Source: Salticus scenicus (taxonomy: Eukaryota; Arthropoda; Arachnida; Araneae; Salticidae). From it: a DNA stretch of 64,000 nucleotides. The stretch covers positions 230,164,188 to 230,228,187 of the forward strand of contig OZ005650.1 in assembly GCA_963930645.1 (NCBI GenBank), read 5' to 3'. The translations under genes were made by a program, and so were the position numbers. Positions 34,101-45,294 of the stretch are shown piece after piece (the stretch's first letter is position 1; each line of letters opens with the position of its first letter). The notes under the pieces were generated by a model. The model made no database searches. It saw only the letters and a list, made by a program, of their open reading frames with translations, and was not told the DNA's origin.

Positions 34101-34999
34101 TCTTTTGGCGATACCAAAGAAAAAAAAAAAGAATTTCCAGTAACACATTTAATGTATTTATCAAATTGAAAAATAAATATATTAATTAAAGTATTTATAG
34201 CAGATAATATCTGTTTCTGTCAATATGTCTATTCTGTTACATTAATGGTCCACTCTGTTACATTCTTTGTGTAACAGAGTAGACATGTAACAGAGTGGAT
34301 AAATAACCCTAAAAGTAAGGTTAGAGACTGTAAATTTCAAGCTATAATAAAAATAAACTTTCCTAAAAAAAACTTCATGAATTACATATTGATTTACAAT
34401 AATTTATTCATTTTTTTTTTTTTTTTTTTTTATGAAATAAAAATTTAAATGTAACAGAGTGGACATTTATTTAATAAATTCAAGATACTATAGACATAAA
34501 AAGCAACTTATCTTGTTCTTGGAAATTTTATCCCTAGTGACTGATTGCAGGGGAATAGTAAACACTTCAGGCAATTCAGTAGTGTTGCCACCTTTGATAT
34601 AATATTAAAATATTTTTTTATTTATTTACTGTAACAGAGTGAATATAACAGAGTTGAATAAATTTTGGTACACAGACAAAAAAATTGTTTTTTCATACAA
34701 ATAAAAGGTGATATTTTTCTTTTTTATCAGTCCTTTTTAGAATTTGTATTTCTGTTCTATATCATTAAACTGATTATTATAACTCATTACAAACTTGTAT
34801 TAAATATGTTTGAATTTTATAAATTTCCGCTTGGGACAACCGGTTTTTCACTCTTCATCTATTAAAATATTAAACATAGTTGCGTTTTAATTCTTTATCA
34901 TTATTTAAATAAAAAATCATATTTTCTCGGACATAGTTTTTACCATTTTTTTTTTTTTTTCGGAATGACCCATCTGCAAATTTTACCTGGTAGACTTGA

Positions 35000-35250
35000 C
35001 CCAAGTAGCACGGGAACGTTCTGTGAACGTCTAATAACGGTTACAGTCGTTCAAACACCGTGTTTCGTGTCAAGAAAACGTTCGATTAGAAGACGTTCAA
35101 AAATAGTATTACTTAGAACGTTCTGAAAAGGTTTGCTTTGTACCATCTATAAAACGTACAAGTCCAGTTCTATGAAAAACGTTCAAGTGTATCACCGTCA
35201 TAACACGTTCTGTCACAGTGTAATTATAACGAATATGACAAAATGCCTTT
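35000..35250 (+). repeat. AACGTT-rich repeat, copy A
   Basis: Starts CCCAAGTAGCACGGGAACGT and continues with at least seven ACGTT/AACGT motifs, several as the palindrome GAACGTTC. About 245 bp match 41514-41765 in the same order, ending TATAACGAATATGACAAA. The terminal CCCAAGTAGCA is inverted at the ends of the copies at 49285 and 49410 (TGCTGCTTGGG), suggesting a TIR-bearing MITE family of unknown class. Confidence 0.7.
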
Positions 35251-35533
35251 TTTTTTTCAGTTTTTTTTTCCTTATTTTCAGTTTTAAATTTTGTTGACAT
35301 GTAGAATAATCATTGAAATGTAATAGAGATGCGGTGAGAAAAAATTACAAAATTTTAAACTTTAATTATATGTTATTATAATCATTATAATTATTTATAA
35401 TTTTATTTAAATTTTATGTTGTTGAATTCTGTCAAACACATTACTCCAGATTATTTTTGCAGATATTCATTATTGTTTACTTCTTAAATTGTTAACAAAT
35501 TAAGTTACGAAAAATTAATTTATTTTATTAATT

Positions 35534-35566
<33 letters not shown>

Positions 35567-35720
35567 TTGTATATACCAAGAAAAAATGTGGGAATTTTTT
35601 ATCTCTGGTTTTCCATGGGTTTATACACTCTTGAGATGTCCAGAACACAATTCTACCATTCTTTCAAAATGCCGATCTGTCTGTTTTTTTTTTTTTTTTT
35701 TTTTTGGTGTGTGTATTATG
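35251..35720. other. AT-rich spacer
   Basis: TTAT simple repeat at 35520-35565 and a T tract at 35683-35706. No gene recognised. Confidence 0.5.
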
Positions 35721-36740
35721 AAAGTTTTGTGGACTCTGTATCTCACAAACCAATGGACGGAATTTAACCAAACTTGATGTTTAGTTAGACTTTAAACTAA
35801 TTTGCTAAATATCAGGAATATTTAATTAGATATTGACCTAAATATAAGCTTTGGTGCTCATTAGCCTCTGGAATGTATCACCAGATAGGGTTCGCTTCTA
35901 TTCTGTAAATTCTCCCTTTTATGGGGAGATTATATCTCAGCTTCTACAGTGAACAAATGCACCAAACTTAATATGTGAAACAGATATTATGTAACACTAC
36001 GCTGATTTAATACGGGTGCATATATTGACCAACTGGTGGCGCTGCTACGTAATGGCAATAATTCAGTTTTTGTGATATAAATAATTATAAATACACTGAA
36101 CTTGGTATGTAAAATTAATATCATATAAAACTTCGCAGAATAATTTTGCGTGCATATCGGACAACTGGAGGCACTGGTATGCTGCAATTTAATTTTATTC
36201 AAGGGAACGGAACGCAATAGCTCATTTTCTATGATTTATAAATGCTCTTAATTTGGTACGTGAAATAGATATTACGTAAATTTTACTGATTCACTTCGGG
36301 TACATATCAAATGACAGGTGACACTGTTACGTTTCAACTTACGGGAAGCCTGTACCTCACCTTCTATAATACGAATACTTATCAAACCTTGTATGTGAGA
36401 CATAGATATAATGACAAAATGTGCTGCTTCAGTTTCCGTATATATCCACCGACGGATGGTGCTGCTATTGCTTTCTGCGATTTTTCAGATATCTGTATTT
36501 CAGCATTTTTTGTTGAAAAATGTACAAAATTTCATATATAAAAATGTCAAATATAAAAACCTGTGATGATTAAATTTTTATGATTAAATTAATAAATTTT
36601 AAAATTTTATGGATGCTGTATCTCACGAACTAATGAACATAATTTATTCAAACTTGGTTTACTTGGACTGTGACCTAAACTGGTGGCGATTATATTTGTT
36701 AATAAATCGTTCAATAGGTGGCGCTGTCATACCATTATTT
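35720..36740. repeat. Diverged ~130-150 bp tandem array C
   Basis: Units start near 35740, 35965, 36098, 36246, 36375 and 36620. Typical blocks are CTCACGAACCAATGGA-like, ACCAAACTTGGTATGTGAAA-like and ACTGGTGGCGCTG-like text. Short open frames across it are by-products of the repeat. Confidence 0.7.
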
Positions 36741-36829
36741 TCAGAATTTTTAATATGTCATAATAGGTCAAAATTTCGTATAAATGTACATGAGTGAGCA
36801 TTGTTTTTAACTTTTCCCTGGAAAATTAA

Positions 36830-36871
<42 letters not shown>

Positions 36872-37742
36872 TTATATTAGTAATATTTAATTTTAAAAAA
36901 ATGTATGGGTAATTTGTATAGTTCATCGTTTTCGCTATTGTATTAAAATTCTTAATATTCTTGCCAGAAAAGTCGTCTATACTTTTAAAGCGAAAGGATG
37001 AACTCTAAATCTGTGATAATTTAAAACAAAGTTATCGACTTTTCACATTTTTCATTATGTAAAATACATTTCTTAAAAGATACATATTTTGTATACTATA
37101 AAATTGATTTTTTTGGATATTTAGTGTTATACTTGTTTGAGATGAAAATCGTATACATTTACCATGGAAAATAATTTTGATAGATTATTTTAGCAAATAA
37201 TATTTATGACATCGACCTGCGCAGGAAAATATAGAAGAAAGTTTTAGGATGGCCTCAGTATAATAATTTTTAAAAACGTTAAGTTTTGAACAGTATGAGA
37301 AATATTTATTAGAAACGGGTGTTATTGAATAAATTGCTTGATAGACAGAATGTTTTGGCGCGTGTAAATTGCCATCTGCTCTGTAATGGCCATCTGCACA
37401 GGAAGTTTGGTATTTCTTGGCGTGGCCCGTGGGATCCCAAAGTCCTACTGCTTGCTTACTCATCATATTTTATTTACATTCAGATTTGAATCTAACTTTC
37501 GGATACTTCGGATACTAACTTCAAGATACAGATAAGTTCGTTCACTTACTTTTCCTTTTTATAAAATTTTCATACGTGTGCATTGAAATATTACAAAATT
37601 TAGTTTATTAAAATTTATCAAAAAAACATATAACATTTTTAAATTAAATTTGAAAATTTTAAATTTTTTACATCTTTCACGCTAACTCCTAAATTTATTT
37701 CGTTCGATATTTTATTATTACAGTTCAACGTTGTAATCTAAA
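36741..37742. other. AT-rich stretch
   Basis: (TA)n at 36833-36866. A slightly GC-richer patch at 37330-37465 has an open minus-strand frame that I do not recognise and treat as chance. Confidence 0.4.
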
Positions 37743-38040
37743 CTAGCAAACCCATGCGAATTTTTCGCACTTTTCTTTTTTTATTTACTTTTAAAATTTG
37801 AAACTCATAAATATTATACCGAATTCCCCATTCAATTAAAATTTTAATTTACCAGAAGCCAAATTATTATTAGTACAAAATTAATATTGTACAATAGTGA
37901 GACCAAGATCATTCAAAGAAAGGTTTCAAAATAAAATTCATGGTTGAAGGCCCAGTTTCATACTTTCGCAGGCAGTACAGTTATAGTAGAGGATTTCCAT
38001 GATGCCTTTTAAATTTTTGTCGCGATGTTGGTGATGACTT
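37743..38040 (-). mobile_element. Helitron-like 3' end and adjoining body
   Basis: Read on the minus strand, the end is hairpin TGCGAAAAATTCGCA (37755-37769) then TGGGTTTGCTAG with T following, the Helitron CTAG-T form. The ~290 bp inside it match the element ending at 53828, including GGTTTCAAAATAAAATTCAT-like and AAATTATTATTAGTACAAAA-like blocks. No coding region. Confidence 0.6.
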
Positions 38041-38431
38041 TTTATTTATTTTGGTAGAATATTTTGTTAAAAAAAATAATAATAATTCTTATTTTGATCA
38101 TATTTTTATGTTTATGATTTTTACTCAATTTATGACAATTATTCATATTCTGTATAATCTTTAAAGTATTTCTATGTTTAAAATGACGCTTATAAAGATT
38201 GAAGAAGCAATTTTTAAAAATACAGTTTTCCATAAAATAATGTAAGCAGACAAATTTCGTATTTTTTTCTTATTAGATCATTGAGTTGAGTCCGCATGCT
38301 TAAATATTGTTCATTTTTAAATATTATTTTTTATCCTCGCGTATTTAGATAATTACACTACTATATCGTTTCGGCAAAAATTAATTGCAACTAATCCACG
38401 TTAAAGAAATATATAGATAGATTTGATCATG
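38041..38431. other. AT-rich spacer
   Basis: Nothing recognised beyond AT-rich sequence. Confidence 0.4.
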
Positions 38432-38648
38432 TACAGTCGGTAACAAAAATGTCCGAACACTAGCAAAAATTCGTATATAAAAAAAGTACACTTAATACTG
38501 CTTTGTTGAATAAATCCTTGTCGACTTCTGTTCTTAGTCAGTCTAAGGACAGAATTCGACAAGGATTTATTTAGCAAAACTGTATTAAGCGTACCTTTTA
38601 TACATAGGAATTTTTGCTAGTGTTCGGACACTTTTGTTACCGACTGTA
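38432..38648. mobile_element. Palindromic mariner-type MITE (foldback)
   Basis: TA-flanked termini CAGTCGGTAACAAAAATGTC (from 38434) and, read inward from the right, CAGTCGGTAACAAAAGTGTC (from 38646). Inverted similarity spans almost the whole 217 bp, with arms of about 100 bp meeting near 38540. It would fold as one long hairpin. No coding sequence. Confidence 0.9.
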
Positions 38649-39042
38649 TGTTTACATTTTACATTACACTGTAGAAATGTAAAAGCAGGGAAAAGTATTA
38701 AAAAAGAAATAGTTACTAAGGTGAATCTTAATATTGCTAAATGTTTTAAATTTTGAAGTTTATTTATTTTACTTTTATTTATTTATTTGTTTACAGAATA
38801 AACTTTTAATTATTTATTTATTTATTTTTCAAAATGTTTCACCACATTTTATACTGTCATATTTCACTGCATGTGTATGTAAAATTTATAAACTCAAAAT
38901 CAATAATTTAAATAAATTTCGCATGCGCATGATTTGAAATATGAAAATATTAAGTAAATTTCACGTAATCTATTTAAATAAAAAAACAAAATAATAATAA
39001 TAATTTTTATTTTTTATATTTTTAAACGTATTTAAAATACAC
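38649..39042. other. AT-rich spacer
   Basis: TTTA-type low complexity around 38762-38830. No gene recognised. Confidence 0.45.
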
Positions 39043-39905
39043 CGCTGTTCAAAATTAAAGGAACAAACCTGCTTTCCCATTTTCTTCTTTTATGCATAAC
39101 CTTTAAACAAATAAACACATGGACATAAAATTTGGATGTCATGTTCGTTATCATATCATTAATCGAATTTTACATAACTTTAGAATAAGTAATAATTTAA
39201 AACTAATAATTATTAATTTTTCTCAAAAGTAAGCTTTGGAAAAAATTAAAAATTTCAACAATTTTAGCGAAGAAAACTTGTGTTAATGATGCATTATAGA
39301 CAAGTGAGAAGCACATGCCCTCAAATGTTAAACAAAATCCTGGTTTTACTTTCTGTGTTCACTTTTCTTTTACTTTAATAACGGAATTTTTGAAAAAAAA
39401 AAAAATAATAATAATTACTAATTTGTATAAACTGTGATCATCACCAGAATAATAAAAATGTCGATAAATAATTTAATAATGAACGCTTTATCCGATTTTC
39501 ATATTTCCATGTAAAACTTTAAAAAAATTATTCACACGCGAAAAAATGAAGAAAAAAGAAGAAACAAAAAAGTGACTACATGAAGAAATATACGGTTTTA
39601 ATCTAACGCATAGATGCGCGTACATTATTAACCTATCTGTAATACATCTTCATGACCATTTTTCATTAAGTTTTCTTTTCTGAAATTGCTGAAATTTTTC
39701 CTTTTTTCAATGTTTACTTCTGAAAAAAATTTACTGATATTTAGTTTAAAAATTATTACTTATGCTAAAGTTATATAAAATTCGATTTATTGTATTTAAA
39801 AAAACATACTATCCAAATTTTATACTTCTGTGTTTATTTGTTTAAGAATTATGTGGGAAAAAAAAAAGAAAACGAGAAAACAGTTTATTGTTTAAATTTT
39901 GTACA
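39043..39905. mobile_element. Foldback Tc1/mariner-type element with ~240 bp arms
   Basis: The left arm 39043-39290 starts near a TA with CACCGCTGTTCAAAATTAAA. The right arm, about 39665-39905 read inward, starts GTACAAAATTTAAACAATAA. Shared inner blocks are AAACAAATAAACACA, ATAAAATTTGGAT and ATAACTTTAG-ATAAGTAATA. The termini are the most diverged part. The ~380 bp centre has no coding sequence. The outer end resembles Tc1-type GTTCAAAATTAAAGGAAC ends. Confidence 0.65.
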
Positions 39906-40700
39906 CTTGTGTACTTCTTTTAACTAAATTTTATATTTTGCTTTCCATTAATTGTGCATTATTATAGTTTAAAAATAGAATATGTAATATATCTGAGCAT
40001 TAATTTGAGATTTCATTGATAATTTAAAATTTAATAAAATACTTTTGTGTTTGAATGCTAAAAGTTTGCAGTAAGTTAAAAAATTTAGACATAAATATTT
40101 AAAAATTTTTTTGCTTAAGGGCCCTCTTCACTCACCGCCGCTGGAAGCCGAAGCCAATGTTCAATGGGAAATTTTTCTTTACAAATAACTTATTAAGTAA
40201 CACATATTTTTAAATTCTGTTTTCACATTATGAAAATTCCCAGCTGTTAAATTAATGGACCTTTTTTAAAAAATTATTTTTTTAATTTTTTATATTTTAC
40301 TTCGAAGCTGCAAAATACGAATTTTCAATATGTGAATTTTTTTCATTTTGAATTTCAAAATAAAATATTAAAAATTAAAAAATTACTTTTTCAAAAAAGG
40401 TCCGTCAATTGAACAGTTGGGAATTTTCTGAATGTGAAAACAGAATTAAAAAATATGTATTAGTTAATAAGTTATTTGTAAAGAAAATTTCCCCACAGAA
40501 TAACATTGGCTCGGGCTACGGTAAGTGAAGAGGGCCGTTAACTTATTAAAATTAATATCCAAATATGGTTATATTCTATTGTTAAATTATAATGATGCAA
40601 AATCTAGGGGGGGAATAATAATTAGTTAGCAGGGGGCATATTATCTTAAAATTTTTCAAAATATTCCAGAACTTGAATTTATTTATTTATTTGTGTTTGA
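39890..40700. repeat. Old dispersed AT-rich repeat, copy 2 (split by a MITE)
   Basis: Similarity to 47020-47460 and 47540-47900 continues on both sides of the TTAA element at 40115-40541. The left side has TATTATAGTTTAAAAATAGA and the right side has TAATTAGTTAGCAGGGGGCA. The tentative repeat is therefore older than the MITE. Confidence 0.4.
40115..40541. mobile_element. TTAA MITE, copy 1
   Basis: TTAA at 40115-40118 and 40538-40541 bracket inverted termini GGGCCCTCTTCACTCACCG and, read inward from the right, CGGCCCTCTTCACTTACCG. The inverted arms extend about 200 bp on each side and meet at AAAAAAGG/CCTTTTTT text near 40330. It shares the inner CTGTTTTCACATT and GAAAATTC blocks and overall plan with the element at 60740-61176. 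No coding sequence. Confidence 0.88.
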
Positions 40701-40800
40701 ATTCAAATATTTATCTAGAATATTCAAAATACTTGATCTTTTGTTATACCATATTTCAATGCATGTATGTAAAATTTTATAATACAAGACAATTATTTAT

Positions 40801-40905
40801 GGAAAAAAAATAATAAAAAGATGAAATAAAAACTACACAAAAAATAAAAATGAAAAGAAAAGATAAATAAAGGAAAGGAAGGAAAAAAAGAAAAAGTAAG
40901 AACTT
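40801..40905. repeat. A-rich low-complexity tract
   Basis: Purine-rich AAAG/AAAAG sequence next to the ribozyme pair. Open minus-strand frames across it are poly-Phe/Leu artefacts. Confidence 0.7.
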
Positions 40906-40929
40906 TGAACAGACACTATAAAATTCAAG

Positions 40930-40986
40930 AACTCGAAGCAATTGTTCCGGGTCGAGAAAAGACACAACCCTTCATCAACCGAACAA
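40930..40986 (-). ncRNA. Degenerate hammerhead ribozyme, inverted partner
   Basis: On the minus strand the order is GTTCGG, TTGATGA, AGGGTTG, loop, TCGACCC, GGAAC, AATT, GCTTCGAG. Compared with the copy at 41054-41107, the invariant first C of CTGATGA is T and GAA is GGA. Both changes hit catalytic-core residues, so it should be inactive. It is the mirror arm of a foldback whose other arm is the better copy. Confidence 0.6.
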
Positions 40987-41053
40987 AGTAGGCACGAGTG
41001 CTGAAAAAAATCTGCAACGTAGCTCTTGTATTTGCAGCACTCGTGCCTATTAT

Positions 41054-41107
41054 GTTCGTCTGACGAAGGGTCGTGTCTTCTTTCGACCCGAAACAAATGT
41101 TGCGAGT
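41054..41107 (+). ncRNA. Hammerhead-type self-cleaving ribozyme (Penelope-associated)
   Basis: Stem I GTTCGT/GCGAGT (with wobble pairs), core CTGACGA (41060-41066), an extra A, stem II GGGTCG/CGACCC (41068-41073 with 41084-41089), core GAA (41090-41092), a two-base-pair stem III AC/GT closing an AAAT loop, and the cleavage triplet GTT with the scissile site after 41101. This is the minimal type I layout with a tiny stem III known from Penelope-like retroelements. The one oddity is the unpaired A between CTGACGA and stem II. The flanking CAGCACTCGTGCCTA is shared with the 54.3 kb copy. Confidence 0.75.
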
Positions 41108-41139
41108 TTTTCCATTTTATTATACATGAAATACATTTT

Positions 41140-41425
41140 TAGCACGTTCAAAGAACGTTCAAAAATTGTTTACATAACGTTGTGAGAACGTGTGTATAGA
41201 ACGTCTTCAGAACGTTTCTACACTATTTTAGAACGTTTACAGTACGTTTTCTAGAACGTTCTGAAAATGTGTATAACGTTTTGAAAACGTTCTAAAAACG
41301 TTTAGAACGTTCTGAGACCGTATACATAGAACGTTCTCTGAACGCTTCTATAACACCGATGGTGATAGCTACACGTTCATTGAACGTTCCCTGAACCGTA
41401 CTATTGTACGTCTTCAAGATGGACA
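41140..41425. repeat. AACGTT-rich repeat, copy C
   Basis: About a dozen ACGTT motifs, many as GAACGTTC, ending GTACGTCTTCAAGATGGACA (about 41410). That final block recurs near 49170. It directly precedes the hairpin at 41458 and copy B. Confidence 0.7.
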
Positions 41426-41457
41426 AATACACTGTAAAAAAATATTACCAGCTGCAA

Positions 41458-41509
41458 GAAACTCTCTGTGATTGGAGAAAAAAATTATTTTCTCCAATCA
41501 CAGAGAGTA
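41458..41509. repeat. Perfect 21-22 bp hairpin between AACGTT repeats
   Basis: Arms ACTCTCTGTGATTGGAGAAA and TTTCTCCAATCACAGAGAGT are perfectly complementary around a short A/T loop. It lies exactly between the end of copy C and the CCCAAGT start of copy B. Confidence 0.9.
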
Positions 41510-41513
41510 TCTT

Positions 41514-41765
41514 CCCAAGTAGCACATGAACGTTCTCTGAACGTCTAATAACGGTTACACTGGTTCAAACACCGTGTTTCGTGTCAAAAGAACGTTCTAC
41601 TCGACGTTCAAAAGCAGTATTATTCAGAACGTTCTAAAAAGGTGTGTTTTGTACCATTCATAAAACGTACAATTTCAGTTTTATAAAAAAACGTTAAGGG
41701 AAACACCGTCGTAACACGTTCTGTTTCAGTACAATTATAACGAATATGACAAAGTGCTCTATTTT
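41514..41765 (+). repeat. AACGTT-rich repeat, copy B
   Basis: Starts CCCAAGTAGCACATGAACGT and follows copy A (35000-35250) block by block to TATAACGAATATGACAAAG. Confidence 0.75.
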
Positions 41766-42069
41766 CCGTTATAATGTATAAAATTTTTGACAACAAGACA
41801 GAACTTGATTTTGTTGATACAATTTATAATAATATTCATTGGGAAATAAAAATGAAGAGGTGGTTTTGTTTTTTAACATAATTTTAAATTATAATTATCT
41901 GATATTTGCAATTGAATTTCTCTTCGCGAAAACTCTAATTAAAATGAACGCATAATCATGTAATTTTGTTGACATACTCTATATAAAATTATTATTTGAT
42001 TGTTATATTAGTTTGCTGTATTAGAAAATAATTTGGAATAAAATGGAAATATTTAATTCGATCAAGTAT
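41766..42069. other. AT-rich spacer
   Basis: No feature recognised. Confidence 0.4.
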
Positions 42070-42551
42070 TTCGATATTACACTTTTGCTTAATTTATATG
42101 TTTTTAGAGTACAAGGAAATGGTTTTTGCAATTCGTCAGTGTATATGTGTATACACGCGATTTAAATGCCCTTTCGTATGTATTAGTTGGTTAGTTAGCA
42201 AATATATATATATATATTTAAGCCTTTTATATGAATATGGAAAGTTTAAACCTCGCAAGTGCGCAAAAATGGTTCCACGGATTTTCTTCAAACTCGCTAC
42301 TTTACCTTTCATCTAGATGTACATTCGTATGTAATTTAAGGTTTACGGTGAAAAGGTTATTTTGTAGAAAATCCTAAGTGAGAATATATATAATTCTATC
42401 AAAAAGGGCTCGAACGATTTTCTTCAAATTTGCTACATAAACCCTTTTTAGATGTCTTTCCACGTATATTACTTAATTACTACAAGAAAAGAAAATTGAC
42501 AGGCATCCTGATTAAGTAGCTCGGAAATTGGTGTTTCAAAAAAAGGTTTTA

Positions 42552-42588
<37 letters not shown>

Positions 42589-42720
42589 TTGCTATGTAAA
42601 ATCCTTTTTATGTGTTTTTCACGACGCATGCATTAGGTATTTTTACAGGAAAATTGTTATATGTCTAATATGTTAAATCCAATTTATGTATTCTGATCGC
42701 ACTATATGTAAAAGAGCATA
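42070..42720 (+). mobile_element. Body fragment related to Helitron-like element 3
   Basis: Shares GTTTTTGCAATTCGTCAGTG-like text with about 10252, and repeated ACGATTTTCTTCAAATTTGC-like and GACAGGCATCCTGATTA-like blocks with 10480-10870. Neither a TC start nor a CTRR-T end was found. Contains a T tract at 42549-42584 and (TA)n at 42203-42215. Confidence 0.5.
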
Positions 42721-43067
42721 TAATAAGAGTAGTAGTGAATTATGGAACTCATATTGTTACAAATAAAATAAAAAAAAAATATTTTAAAAATTTTACACTA
42801 TTCATGATTTTTTTTTTTTTTTTTCAAATTTCACTTCATTATTTTGTTAAAAAAAATCGTCAAAAATATTTTAATATAATTATATACACATATTATACAT
42901 TTGATGATGAAAAATTCTTTGATTTAGAAGTTATTCAAATATTGAACTACTTACATACTAAATGTTATAATATTACTTGAATCTACCAATTCATTATTTT
43001 TATAACAATCTATCTTTTACAAAATATTTTAAAAATTAATATAATTTGAAATAATAAAATAAATTTG

Positions 43068-43109
<42 letters not shown>

Positions 43110-45249
43110 TTAAAGGATTAATTTTTGAATGTAAAATTCATTCTAGCTATTAGAAACGTTGGCTGAAACAGGAAACTCATAATTATTTACATTATCGCAA
43201 ACCGCAAAAACATCTGCTAGTAGAGAAATGGTTGTAATTTAGGAGCGTATTTCGCTTCTTGGCGATTTTCTCACTTGTTATTTTCCCCTTTTGCTTTTAA
43301 ATAGCAAATGGTCAATTTTAAAAGCTTAAAGTTTACTATTAAAGAACAGTTTTTACTAGAGATCGGGCAGTAAATATAAAACTGTAATCTCTAATAATGT
43401 TTAAATTATAAACTTTTATTTTTATTAATCTGACATTAGTTTTCACTTATTAATAACAAAAAATATATAAAAATATGCAACGTAATTCTCAGTGCAAAAA
43501 GGCGAGAAATATAAAGAACTGACTTTATAAAGAAATAAAATTTTATAATTCTTTTTTCTACATCATTCTTAAGAAAAATAATATAGATTATTAGAATATA
43601 GATTAATATCTTTTGAAGAATTACTTAAAATGTATAACTTCAGCAATGAATAAAACTTGATACAATGTATTCCCACTTTCATTACTTTGTATACCTTCAC
43701 TCGCAGTTATTAAGCAAATTTAATGCATTTCTGTAAAAATGTTTGTTTTGCACTTGGAAAAAAAATAAAAAAATAAATAGATTTTCAAAACAATCTGTAG
43801 AATTTTAATCTTCTTGCTATTAATTTGATTTGAAATCAAACATCAACTTAAAAATAACAACTTCATAAACAGCTAATCGTACACTTTTTACGATTCCATG
43901 TGCTGCTATTCATTTTTTTAAACGGTAATGGATTAAAGAAGGATTTTTTTTTCTTTTAATAATAACTGGTTTTTTTAACTGGTCATTTAAAACGCATAAG
44001 ACTATGAAAATGCGCATCAACAAATTTTCAATCATATCGAATATTTTTAAGGCCCTTTATATCAATTACAGTTAATCAACCTCAGTGTAATTTATTTAAT
44101 CAGAAATATGTATGTTTTTTTTTTTTTTATGATTATTGCAGCGTACTATTTTAGAATTTAACTAGTAAAAATATATCTTTCAGACCATATTTATTCGAAT
44201 TATTTTTTATACTTTTACATAAATTACTCGTACCACATGCAAGATAATTAATAAGGAATTTTCTAATAAAATTAAACACCTGATCGACACATATTAATTT
44301 CAATGAATTCTAAAACTATTTATGAAAATGTGAACGCAGGCAGATTGATACACCATTCTACAGACAAACAAAATTTATTAATTCTTTTCAACTTTATTTG
44401 AAAATTTTAAAAACGTATAACTGATAACTCAACAGAAATGCACTTCGATCAAATTCCATTCATATTCAGGATATTACAGCGAAATTTTGGATGTTTTAGA
44501 AAATATTCGTCATAGAACGCAATATATCCTAATTCTTTCGTAAATCCTTGTATAAAATCTAGTCGTATTTTTATACTATTTTCAATAAAGAACATGACAT
44601 AATCAGCTGAATAATAATATATCAGTATATCAGATTAAACTTATTCTAAAAATAATCAAGGAAAGGAAAGAGTAGACAGACAGATGAACCGAAATCTTAA
44701 ATACTGTTCAGTTTTCTTGGAAGGTGTTAAAAAAGATAGAGCGTTAATTGTGTTGAATAATACTTGCGCTGTACGATCCCAGATATGTGTTTGTGTGTGT
44801 TTATTTAGCAATACACAAGCCATTATTATTTTTATTTTTTAACATTTCCCAGCAAAGTTGACAAGCTTATATGATACCGGTTTTTCTATCTCTTGATCTG
44901 CTTCTTCGCGCATTAATTTTATAAACATTTTTAACATGCTCCAAAACCTATATATATATATATATGTATATATTTCAATTTTACTATTCCTTGCTCTTGA
45001 CTGAAAATGGTATAAATAGCACTAGTGCTTTAGATGCGGTGATGCCTGAAAAGAACTCTGATATATTATGGTCTACCAGAGATATTTAAGTAAAACTTAT
45101 TTTATTATATTTTTATACAGCGTAAAACATAAGAAAACATATATTACATACATACGTTCACTTATATTACATAATTAATGTAATTCATATGCCTAAATGC
45201 ATGCTTTATATAAAATGTGGCATGATTAGCATAATATTCACTTCGCGAC

Positions 45250-45294
<45 letters not shown>

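Larger units (their letters stand above)
31811..34976 (-). mobile_element. Sola-like DNA transposon (degenerate)
   Basis: Inverted termini GGGTCATTCCGAAAAAAAA (left, from about 31815) and TTTTTTTTTCGGAATGACCC (right, ending about 34972) are flanked on both sides by ATCT, a four-base target duplication. TGTAACAGAGTGGACAT-like motifs cluster near both ends in both orientations (about 32004, 32334, 32350, 34231, 34247, 34274, 34291, 34450, 34630), as expected of transposase binding sites. A broken coding region lies on the minus strand. Four-base duplications plus this terminus suggest a Sola-type element; I infer the class from memory. A SINE sits inside at 32862-33014. Confidence 0.7.
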
